Shown here: piece by piece, positions 7,471 to 14,106 of the stretch
Layout: each line of letters begins with the position of its first letter
Numbering within the stretch: position 1 is the first letter of the stretch
From: Polyangiaceae bacterium
GTDB taxonomy: Bacteria; Myxococcota; Polyangia; Polyangiales; Polyangiaceae
Direction of reading: 5' to 3'
NCBI GenBank assembly: GCA_025936205.1
Contig: JAICTU010000040.1
Span: 1-28,994 of the forward strand
DNA length: 28,994 nucleotides
Position numbers and translations under genes: made by a program
Notes under the pieces: generated by a model
The model's input: only the letters and a program-made list of their open reading frames with translations
The model's database searches: none
What the model was told of the DNA's origin: nothing

Positions 7471-8394
7471 TCAGCCCGCCGCTTTTCGTGCTCCGGGCAG
7501 GCTCGACGGGGCCAGCTGCCGCAACGCCGACGCCAACGTCTCGAACAGCTCGCGGCGCGGTGACGTCGGACGCCAGGCAAGCCCCACCGTGCGATACGGC
7601 ACCGGCTTCGCGAACGGACGAACTACCATGCCCGGCAGGCCCCCCACGCTCGGCAACGACAACAACGGCAACAGCGTGATACCGGCCCCGTTCGACACCA
7701 TCTGAGCCAAGGTCCCCAGGCTCGTGGCGCGGAAGTCCACGAAGTCCTTTACGCCCTGGGCCTGGCAAATGGCCCAGGCCTGGTCTTTCAAACAGTGCCC
7801 GTCCTCGAGCAGCAGCACGCGCTGCCCGGTCAGTTCTTCAGGCTTGATCGACCGACGGTGCGCCAGCGGATGCCCGGCAGCCGCTGCGAACACGAAGGCG
7901 TCACGAAACAGCGGCAGCGTCTCCACCTCACCCAGCTCGGCTTCGAGCGCGAGCAACAGCGCGTCCAGCTTGCCCGCATGCAACAGCTCCAGCGAGCGCG
8001 CGGTCTGCTCTTCGCGCAGCAGCACCTCCAGCTCCGGGCACACGCCGCGGATCAAGCTCAGCGCACGCGGCATCACGTAGGGTGCGATGGTTGGAATCAC
8101 GCCCAGGCGCAGCTGGCCGCCGAGCGGCTGCGCATGTGCTTGCGCCGCGGCACCCAGGTCATCGAGCTCGGTGAGCAACTGCCGGGCACGCGCCACCACC
8201 TCTTCCCCGACGGCGGTGAGCAACACATGGCGCCGGTCGCGTTCGAACAGTATCACGCCCAGCAGCTCCTCGAGCCGCGCGATCTGCGCGCTCAGGGCCG
8301 GCTGAGAGATGTGACACTCGCGCGCCGCGGCGCGGAAGTTCAGATGCTTGGCCGTCGCAACCAGACACTCCAGCTGACGCACCGACGGCCGCAT
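7471..8394 (-). CDS. oxyR: OxyR peroxide sensor (LysR family)
   Basis: The 307-residue regulator is activated by hydrogen peroxide through a disulfide. The N-terminal LysR HTH is at residues 1-60 (LVATAKHLNFRAAARECHISQPALSAQ). The redox loop LLLEDGHCLKDQAWAIC contains C201 and C210, with eight residues between them, exactly as C199 and C208 in E. coli OxyR, so this is a genuine OxyR and not merely a LysR paralogue. The effector domain ends with a Pro/Arg-rich tail. The ATG at 8394 lies seven bases after the DUF3501 stop, so oxyR is the last or near-last gene of the rubrerythrin cluster and is probably transcribed with the genes it would be expected to control. The usual divergent oxyR arrangement is absent. 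Confidence 0.93.
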   Translation of the reverse strand: MRPSVRQLECLVATAKHLNFRAAARECHISQPALSAQIARLEELLGVILFERDRRHVLLTAVGEEVVARARQLLTELDDLGAAAQAHAQPLGGQLRLGVIPTIAPYVMPRALSLIRGVCPELEVLLREEQTARSLELLHAGKLDALLLALEAELGEVETLPLFRDAFVFAAAAGHPLAHRRSIKPEELTGQRVLLLEDGHCLKDQAWAICQAQGVKDFVDFRATSLGTLAQMVSNGAGITLLPLLSLPSVGGLPGMVVRPFAKPVPYRTVGLAWRPTSPRRELFETLASALRQLAPSSLPGARKAAG

Positions 8395-8401
8395 CGCTTC
8401 G

Positions 8402-8956
8402 CTACGACTCCAGATCCGCCGCGAGGGTGCGCTGCTGCTCGCTCGTGAGCTCCACCTCGATCGAAAGCTCGGGCAGCGTGCTGCCGATCGCCACAGGGCG
8501 CTTCGAGCCGGCGTGAAACTTCAGATACTGCACCGACGACAGCCGCGTGTCGCCGACCTGCGCCGGATCCCAGATCGCAGGCGACCGGCTGCCGTCCTCC
8601 AGCTTCAAGTACAGGTGCTGGGGCAAGGGCAACCAGGACCGTAGCTTCAGGTTGCGATCCGCGGCGTCGTCAATTTCGATCAGCAGCGTGCAGCCCAGCT
8701 CTCCCGGGCCTCCGAGCAGCTGGTTGTAGGTGTCGATCTCGTGCTGGATGTCCTTGTCCCGCACGATTTGCTCGAGCCGCATCATCTCCTGCACCTGGTA
8801 CAGGATCGTGTCGGTCGACTCGAACAGGAAGGTCAGGTGCTCGCCGAGGTGGATCCGGCGCTTGGCCTTTTCCTCCAGTACGCGCTGGCGAACCGCCTCG
8901 CGGCGATCGTTATAGGTCTGGAAATCGAGGACGTCGGAACGTTGTACCTTGCGCAT
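8402..8956 (-). CDS. DUF3501 family protein
   Basis: The 184-residue protein starts MRKVQRSDVLDFQTYNDRRE. It is rich in charged residues, with an early helical region (residues 17-85, including HLTFLFESTDTILYQVQEMMR) and a later beta-rich part ending in a short acidic tail. It matches the DUF3501 family by overall pattern and by neighbourhood: DUF3501 genes are repeatedly found beside rubrerythrin and heterodisulfide-reductase-like iron-sulfur genes. The role is unknown. A supporting function in peroxide reduction, for example binding to the iron-sulfur partner, is an inference from linkage. The gene lies 17 bases after the CCG-domain gene and 7 bases before oxyR. No strong ribosome binding site is seen. 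Confidence 0.85.
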   Translation of the reverse strand: MRKVQRSDVLDFQTYNDRREAVRQRVLEEKAKRRIHLGEHLTFLFESTDTILYQVQEMMRLEQIVRDKDIQHEIDTYNQLLGGPGELGCTLLIEIDDAADRNLKLRSWLPLPQHLYLKLEDGSRSPAIWDPAQVGDTRLSSVQYLKFHAGSKRPVAIGSTLPELSIEVELTSEQQRTLAADLES

Positions 8957-8973
8957 GTCGTTCGCTCGCTTCG

Positions 8974-10359
8974 TTACTTGGCAACTTCCGTGCTCTTGGC
9001 TTCCGCCGGAGCGGCCGGAGCAGGCGCCGCGCGGTAGGAGCGGGCCAGCAACGACATCGGGTGCAGCGGCTTCTTCCCTGCGTGCTGCTCGAATTGCAGG
9101 GCCGCAAGGGGGCAATCCGTCACCCACGTCGTCGCCTCTTCGTCCGACTGCATGCCTTCGAAGGCGCGCTTACCGACGCGCTGCGAGGCCTCGAAGCCCT
9201 CGACCTTCATGGCGTACGTTCCGTCGTGTCCGCAACACTCGAGCACGCTGGACACGTCCGCCCCGGCCTTGGCGATCAGGTCCTTGCCCTTGAAGCCCAC
9301 GCCCTGTGCGCGCAGGTGACAGGGCGCGTGGTAGGCCACCTTGGCCGGAACTTCGCCGAAGTTCTGGTTGAAGCGCTCTTGCTTGCGGATGCTCCACAGG
9401 AACTCGCTCGGATCTTGCACGGCCGCCGCCAGCTTCTTCGCGCGGGGGCGGTCCTTCTCCGCGACCAATTCCGGGTACTCGCGGCGCAGCATCATCGAGC
9501 AAGTCGGGTTGATGGCCAGCACCTTGGCGCCCTTGTCCACGAACGGCTCCAGGCGATCCAGATTGATCTCCGCCCGCCGCTGCAACTCGCTCAGGTCCCC
9601 GCTTTCCCAGGCCGGCATCCCACAGCACACCAGGTGGCTCGCGCAGCGCACGTCCACGCCGTTTTTCTGCAGCACGAGCACAGTGTCTTTGCCGATCTGT
9701 GGCTCGTTGTTCTGCACGTAGCAGGTCTGAAACACCACCGCTTCGCCGCCCGCCTTGGGCTGGATCAAATTCTCGCGGCGTGCCCACTGCTCGAACGTTT
9801 CTGCAGCGAAGTCGGGCAGCAGCTTCCGGCGATCGATGCCGAGAGCCTTCTCCATCAGCCAGCGGTGGGCCCCCACGCGGTTCATCACATTGGCCAGGCC
9901 CAGGCTGGCGCGGGCGAGCGCTCCGGCGCCGTCCGGATCACCGAGCACGCGCTCGCGCAACGGCACGCCGTCGCGGCGCGTACGCTGCGCCTTGTAGCGA
10001 TGCACGAGCTTCGGAAAATCCAGCTGGAACTCGTGGCCGTCGCGCGGCGTGTACGGGCACTGCACCTCGCACAGCTTGCACTGGAAGCACGAGTCCATGA
10101 TGCTCTCCGTCTCGGCGGCGGTCACGCCTGCCACGGAGCCGTCATGGCGCGAGTCGATGAAGTCGAACAGCTTCGGGAACGAATCGCAGTACTTGAAGCA
10201 CATGCGACAGCCGTTGCAGACCTCGAACACACGATGCACCTCCTGCTGGAGGCCCGCGGGATCCCAGTATTTGGGTTCTGCTGGATCGTAGCTGAGCCCT
10301 TCGGTGGGCTTGTAAGAGATGCCGGTGCTGCGGGGTGTCCCCGCGGAAGGACTCGTCAC
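8974..10359 (-). CDS. Heterodisulfide-reductase-like (GlpC/HdrD-type) iron-sulfur protein
   Basis: The 461-residue protein has two ferredoxin-type 4Fe-4S motifs, C48-x2-C51-x2-C54-x3-C58 and C91-x2-C94-x2-C97-x3-C101. Two cysteine-rich CCG domains follow: C213, C245-C246-G247, C287; then C347, C375-C376-G377, C416. This is the architecture of GlpC and HdrD-type electron-transfer subunits, which pass electrons to or from thiols or quinones. No flavoprotein subunit is adjacent, so glycerol-3-phosphate dehydrogenase is unlikely. The setting between rubrerythrin and DUF3501 suggests it supplies electrons to rubrerythrin (inference). The start is GTG at 10359, with AGGGG six bases ahead. The C-terminus is Ala/Pro-rich and probably disordered. 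Confidence 0.9.
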   Translation of the reverse strand: MTSPSAGTPRSTGISYKPTEGLSYDPAEPKYWDPAGLQQEVHRVFEVCNGCRMCFKYCDSFPKLFDFIDSRHDGSVAGVTAAETESIMDSCFQCKLCEVQCPYTPRDGHEFQLDFPKLVHRYKAQRTRRDGVPLRERVLGDPDGAGALARASLGLANVMNRVGAHRWLMEKALGIDRRKLLPDFAAETFEQWARRENLIQPKAGGEAVVFQTCYVQNNEPQIGKDTVLVLQKNGVDVRCASHLVCCGMPAWESGDLSELQRRAEINLDRLEPFVDKGAKVLAINPTCSMMLRREYPELVAEKDRPRAKKLAAAVQDPSEFLWSIRKQERFNQNFGEVPAKVAYHAPCHLRAQGVGFKGKDLIAKAGADVSSVLECCGHDGTYAMKVEGFEASQRVGKRAFEGMQSDEEATTWVTDCPLAALQFEQHAGKKPLHPMSLLARSYRAAPAPAAPAEAKSTEVAK

Positions 10360-10414
10360 GGTAAACCCCTATTGTCGGGACGCCCTGATGGGCAGCAAAC
10401 CCAGGAGTGCCAGC

Positions 10415-10468
10415 CTCGGAGCATGGCTCGGCGTGCGGGGTGCCCCGCAGAAGATGCCACGCTCCGAG
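10415..10468 (-). other. Nested hairpin in the rubrerythrin to iron-sulfur gene spacer
   Basis: The 161-base spacer between the two genes holds a large fold-back structure. The outer arms are CTCGGAGC (10415-10422) and GCTCCGAG (10461-10468). The inner pair GGC/GCC continues the stem, and a second perfect hairpin, TGCGGGG facing CCCCGCA (10434-10449), sits inside. There is no T run, so it is not a classical terminator. It could stabilise the 3' end of the rubrerythrin message or reduce read-through. A related GCGGGG/CCCCGC hairpin lies at 10330-10344, inside the first codons of the next gene. Confidence 0.6.
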
Positions 10469-10520
10469 ACCCGCGCCTCTCCAGTAACGAACGATGCTTT
10501 CGGAGAGCTCGCCGAACGAA

Positions 10521-10940
10521 TCAGGAGATGTCGTCCAGCAACGCCTGGAAGCGGCCGGCGTGAGACTTCTCGGCCTTGGCCAGCGTCTCGAACCAGTCCG
10601 CGATCTCCGCGAAGCCCTCCTGCCGAGCCGTCTTGGCCATGCCCGGGTACATATCGGTGTACTCGTGCGTCTCGCCGACGACCGCCGCCTTGAGGTTCTT
10701 CACGGTGTCGCCGATCGGCAGATCCGTCGCGGGATCACCGACCGCCTTGAGATAGTCGAGGTGGCCGTGGGCGTGTCCCGTCTCGCCTTCCGCCGTCTCG
10801 CGGAAGTTGCCGGCGATCTGCGGGTAGCCTTCCACGTCCGCGACCTTGGCGAAGTACAGGTAGCGGCGGTTCGCCTGGCTCTCACCGGCAAACGCATCCT
10901 TCAAATTCTGCTGCGTCTTGGTGCCCTTGAGTTTTGACAT
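10521..10940 (-). CDS. rbr: Rubrerythrin, ferritin-like domain only
   Basis: The 139-residue diiron protein reduces hydrogen peroxide in the cytoplasm. The four-helix ferritin-like domain shows the metal ligands E20, E53-x2-H56, E90/E93 ([12 protein letters not shown]) and E124-x2-H127 (AEKSHAGRF). The C-terminal rubredoxin domain with paired CxxC motifs, present in classical rubrerythrin, is absent: the protein ends right after the diiron domain at QALLDDIS. Electrons must therefore come from another protein, and the iron-sulfur protein encoded next is the obvious candidate. ATG 10940 follows a GAAGGGA ribosome binding site about a dozen bases upstream. It is the first gene of the minus-strand cluster and has its own promoter region. 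Confidence 0.93.
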   Translation of the reverse strand: MSKLKGTKTQQNLKDAFAGESQANRRYLYFAKVADVEGYPQIAGNFRETAEGETGHAHGHLDYLKAVGDPATDLPIGDTVKNLKAAVVGETHEYTDMYPGMAKTARQEGFAEIADWFETLAKAEKSHAGRFQALLDDIS

Positions 10941-10990
10941 GTGAGCTTCTGTCCCTTCTCGATCACCCCCGGTGGAGCGACCTCGCACAG

Positions 10991-11058
10991 AGTATGCCGG
11001 AGCACGTAATCAGGTCCAATCGCAAAATTGGATGACTCTGATAGTCCGTGGTTATCAG
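10991..11058 (-). promoter_or_regulatory. Promoter and two inverted-repeat sites upstream of rubrerythrin
   Basis: On the minus strand, TTGGAC (11019-11014) and CATACT (10996-10991) are separated by 17 bases, a plausible sigma70-type promoter about 50 bases ahead of the rbr start codon. An inverted repeat TCCAAT-N6-ATTGGA (11015-11032) overlaps the -35 box. A second one, CTGATA-N9-TATCAG (11038-11058), lies just upstream. Positions next to and on the -35 box fit a regulated promoter. OxyR encoded in the same cluster, or a Fur/PerR-type protein, are candidates; neither consensus is matched well enough to decide. Confidence 0.45.
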
Positions 11059-11118
11059 TATTCACGGCCTCGGAGGATGCCGTGGGAACGACGTTTCGCA
11101 CGCCCTAACGCGCGTGCT

Positions 11119-12633
11119 TCAACCGCTCGCGCTGGGTTCTCGCCCTCTGCTTGGGGCGGGCGCCAGCCCCGGCAATGAGGGAAATTGCAACTTGTCAGGC
11201 ATCCCGGGCGGCAGCGGAAGCTGCGGCCCCTTCGGCAACGAATCCAGGCGCGGCAAACGGCGACGCACGTCTTCGGGCAAGTGCTGCAGCAGGTCGCGCG
11301 GCAGGTCGGGATCGATGGCCAGGGGCTGCAATCCGCAGCCCACGCCGATCGAAGTGAGCACGCGCGCGTGGGGAAGGTCCGAAGTGTGGGCCTGCAGCGC
11401 CGCGACGACCTGCACGGAGCCCTTCAACGCGCGCTTCGCCACCGTCTTCGCCCACTGCGCGAGCACGCTGTTCGCGTGCGCCCGCGCCGCGGACTCGGCG
11501 ATCGCGACACAGCTCAAAGGCCCATTCAGGTTGGCCTCGACCGTGACCCCCTCCCCGGCCAGCTCCAGCTTCGAGCTGCCCTGCATCACGAGCGAACCGG
11601 TCTGAAATGAGAGATCGCGAAACGTGGCGCGATCCAACGAACGAGTGAGCGAAAATTTGCCCGAGATCTTGGGTGGCGAGCCGTACACCAGCCCCTCCAC
11701 CTCGCGCGGAATCGGAAACTGCAGCCCGGAGAGCGTGAGATGCACGTCACCGGCCGGCAGCTCCGCGCTCGAGCCTAGCGGCAGTGCCACCGAGATGCGG
11801 CCGTCCACCTTGACCGGACGCAACGCATCCGACAAGACCAGCCAGGGTCCTTCCAGCTCCGTGAGCGGCAGGCTCGTCAAATCGATACCCAGCTCCGCGC
11901 GTTGTTGACCCGTGCCGGCGCGCAGGTTGAGCCGCACCTTGGGTCGCTCGGACTCGCCCAGCGTGATCAGCAGATTGCCTTGCTGCAACGACAGGTGCCC
12001 CAGCAGGCCAACCGCGGAGAGCTCTGCCGCCAGCTGCTCGGTGCCCGAGTGATACTCCAGCGCCGAGAGCACCAGCCAGGGCTGCGGCGCGTCGCCCGTG
12101 ATCCAGGTCAGGCGCGTATTCTGCACGTCGATCGGCAGCTCCAGCGCGGCGGTGTCGCTCGCCGGGATGGATCGGAATAGCTCCTGCCACGGCACGTCGC
12201 CGCGCACGCTCACCTCGGCACCACGCACGCGCACCCGCTCGGGCCGCAGGCTCGACAGCCCGACCTCCACCTCGTCGATCCGCCCGCTCACGCGAGCGCT
12301 GCCAAAAGGCCAGTGCATCCCCTGGCCCGTGCCTTCGCGGCTGGAGGCGAATTGACACTGGCGCAGCGTGACCCGCTGCCAGCCAAGCTCCAGCTCACAA
12401 CCGTCGAGCTGAATGCCGCGCGCCTCGGCCTGCGAGCGGATCTCCAACCACAGCCAGTGCCGGGCGAACCAGACGAATCCCACCAGCAGCAGTGCGCCGC
12501 CGAGCAAGCCCAGCAGGATCCCGCGAACACGCCCACGCCCCATTTCCGGCCCCGCCTCCTCTTCCGGCGGCATCGCCGGCACGGCATCCGGGGTCCGGGC
12601 CTCCGCCGCAGGCGTCTTGGGCCCGGAATCCAT
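11119..12633 (-). CDS. Single-pass membrane protein with AsmA-like beta-rich domain
   Basis: The 504-residue protein starts at ATG 12633; a GTG codon just before it is also possible. Residues 1-32 are acidic, Pro/Ala-rich and cytoplasmic. One strong transmembrane segment follows at about residues 37-62 (ILLGLLGGALLLVGFVWFA). The rest is a long exported region built of alternating strands such as SARVSGRIDEVEVGLSSLRPERVRVRG and GDVHLTLSGLQFPIPREVEG, resembling AsmA/TamB or GspN-type envelope proteins. The C-terminal 70 residues are rich in Pro and Leu (LPKGPQLPLPPGMPD). No catalytic motif is seen. A role in outer-membrane or lipid homeostasis is only a guess from the fold. The gene is 178 bases upstream of rbr on the same strand but is separated from it by an independent promoter. 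Confidence 0.7.
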   Translation of the reverse strand: MDSGPKTPAAEARTPDAVPAMPPEEEAGPEMGRGRVRGILLGLLGGALLLVGFVWFARHWLWLEIRSQAEARGIQLDGCELELGWQRVTLRQCQFASSREGTGQGMHWPFGSARVSGRIDEVEVGLSSLRPERVRVRGAEVSVRGDVPWQELFRSIPASDTAALELPIDVQNTRLTWITGDAPQPWLVLSALEYHSGTEQLAAELSAVGLLGHLSLQQGNLLITLGESERPKVRLNLRAGTGQQRAELGIDLTSLPLTELEGPWLVLSDALRPVKVDGRISVALPLGSSAELPAGDVHLTLSGLQFPIPREVEGLVYGSPPKISGKFSLTRSLDRATFRDLSFQTGSLVMQGSSKLELAGEGVTVEANLNGPLSCVAIAESAARAHANSVLAQWAKTVAKRALKGSVQVVAALQAHTSDLPHARVLTSIGVGCGLQPLAIDPDLPRDLLQHLPEDVRRRLPRLDSLPKGPQLPLPPGMPDKLQFPSLPGLAPAPSRGREPSASG

Positions 12634-12736
12634 CACCGCCCAGCCTCGAGCCGGAAGGAGCGCGGGCTGTTGCTCGAGGCCTTCCTCGAGCAGATCGAGC
12701 GCAACTCCCGCTTCAGTCTGGCAAACTCCATCATCC

Positions 12737-13363
12737 GTGCTTCCCGATCGGCCGTTGCCCCGCGCGTTCTACGAGCGACCCGTGCTCAGCGTAGCCCGAG
12801 ACTGCATCGGAAAGCATCTGGTGCATGCTACTGCACTCGGGACGACCGTGGGGCGCATCGTGGAGGCGGAAGCCTACCGGGGGCCTGAAGACCGCGCGGC
12901 CCATTCCTTTGGGGGCCGGCGCACCGCGCGGACCGAGGTGATGTTCGGCCCGCCTGGGTATGCCTACGTGTTTCTGGTCTACGGACTGCACTGGCATTTC
13001 AACCTGGTCACGACCGCCAGCGGCTCCCCACACGCCGTGTTGATCCGTGCGGTGGAGCCCCTCGCGGGGGTGGAGCTGATGGCGCAACGTCGCGGTCTGG
13101 CCGCCTCTCATCGCGACCTGACGAACGGCCCCGGTAAGCTCTGCGTGGCCTTCGGCATCGATCGCGCCGCGTATGGTGCCGATCTGACCCGGCCGCCCTT
13201 GTTCCTGTGCGAGTCAGGAACCAGCGCGCGGCCCCGCGTGGGGCGCTCACCGCGCATCGGCGTGGACTACGCGGGCGAGTGGGCAGCGCGTCCGTGGCGC
13301 TTCTTCGATCGGGATAGCCCGCACGTTTCGCGGGTGTCCCGGGGGCGCGGGCGCGACGGCTGA
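12737..13363 (+). CDS. 3-methyladenine DNA glycosylase (AAG/MPG family)
   Basis: The 208-residue base-excision repair enzyme removes alkylated purines from DNA. The match to the AAG family is strong: GRIVEAEAYRGPEDRAAHSFGGRRT contains the catalytic glutamate E45 and the intercalating-pocket tyrosine Y47, with H56 following, and GYAYVFLVYGLHWHFNLVT and NGPGKLCVAFGI are also family blocks. The start is placed at GTG 12737 because it gives a normal length and the conserved LPRAFYERPVLSVARDCIGKHL opening. No strong ribosome binding site is present, and TTG 12755 is an alternative. The gene is divergent from the AsmA-like gene and convergent with the DJ-1 homologue. Confidence 0.93.
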   Translation: MLPDRPLPRAFYERPVLSVARDCIGKHLVHATALGTTVGRIVEAEAYRGPEDRAAHSFGGRRTARTEVMFGPPGYAYVFLVYGLHWHFNLVTTASGSPHAVLIRAVEPLAGVELMAQRRGLAASHRDLTNGPGKLCVAFGIDRAAYGADLTRPPLFLCESGTSARPRVGRSPRIGVDYAGEWAARPWRFFDRDSPHVSRVSRGRGRDG

Positions 13364-13396
13364 GCACCACGCCATGCGCGTGCCAAAGGCTCAGCC
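13358..13396. other. Inverted repeat spanning the ends of two convergent genes
   Basis: GGCTGAGC (13358-13365) faces GCTCAGCC (13389-13396), a perfect 8-base repeat around a 23-base loop. The stop codon of the glycosylase gene lies in one arm and that of the DJ-1 homologue in the other. It may act as a two-way transcription barrier, although no T runs follow. Confidence 0.5.
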
Positions 13397-13957
13397 GGCA
13401 GGCAGTATCAATGGGCCCGCCACCTCGCGCTCCACCTCCGCTCCGCGCAAGCGCCGCAGCAACCTCAGCGCGAATTCGAAGCACGTGCCCGGCCCCTGAC
13501 TCGTGATCAGAACCCCGGATTCGACCACCCGTTCTTCGGAGAAGGTGTAGGCGCTGCGCACGGTATGGGCCACGCTCGGATGGCTGGTCACCGTCTGGCC
13601 CAGGCCGATCTCGTGCCGCAGCAGCGCGGCAGGCGCCGCACACACCGCCGCCACGATGCGCCCGCGCTGCCACTGTGTCTTCAGGTGCCGCCCCACGAGC
13701 GGCGAGTTGCCGAGGTTTTCTGCGCCCTGCGCCCCACCCGGTAGCACCACCGCGTCGAAACTCCCCGCCACGTCTCCCAACGCCACGTCCGGCACGATGC
13801 GCAGCCCGCGGCTGCAAGCGACGGCGCTGCTGCCGGCCACGCCCGCGAGCGTGACCTTCACCCCACCCCGCCGCAGCACATCCACGATGATGCTGACTTC
13901 CATCTCCTCCGCGCCGGGCGCGAGGAGCACGAGGGCGGTCTTGTCGGTGGGACTCAT
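13391..13957 (-). CDS. DJ-1/PfpI-family protein, close relative of PARK7/YajL
   Basis: The 188-residue cytoplasmic protein starts at ATG 13957 with GGAG upstream. It resembles human DJ-1 along its whole length rather than only at the active site: ALVLLAPGAEEMEVSIIVDVLRRGGVKVTLAG at the start, and SGVLITSQGPGTCFEFALRLL near the end. The reactive cysteine is C106 in IVAAVCAAP, and E20 in GAEEME corresponds to the glutamate that polarises it. H126 (TSHPS) is also conserved. The family includes oxidative-stress chaperones, proposed glyoxalases/deglycases and proteases, and the specific activity is disputed even for studied members. C48 matches a second conserved DJ-1 cysteine, while a third is replaced by valine. 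Confidence 0.92.
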   Translation of the reverse strand: MSPTDKTALVLLAPGAEEMEVSIIVDVLRRGGVKVTLAGVAGSSAVACSRGLRIVPDVALGDVAGSFDAVVLPGGAQGAENLGNSPLVGRHLKTQWQRGRIVAAVCAAPAALLRHEIGLGQTVTSHPSVAHTVRSAYTFSEERVVESGVLITSQGPGTCFEFALRLLRRLRGAEVEREVAGPLILPAG

Positions 13958-14106
13958 CGGCGAGGAACTCCGTAGCCCAATTCGGATCGACGGACTACCA
14001 CGGGTGGGGGTGCGAAAGCATCCCACGCTCGCGCCTGCCGAGCGAAGCCAGTGGAGAGAGGAGGATCCGGCCGGCCGAGTCCCGACTTTTCTGCCAGAGT
14101 AAGCAG

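Noticed and set aside
9061..10563. A 500-codon plus-strand frame over the iron-sulfur gene
   Set aside because: The opposite strand has eight ordered cluster cysteines and two CCG domains, so that strand is the coding one.
10941..11118. A short minus-strand open frame upstream of rubrerythrin as a leader peptide
   Set aside because: It has no ribosome binding site and an unremarkable composition, and it runs through the promoter elements.
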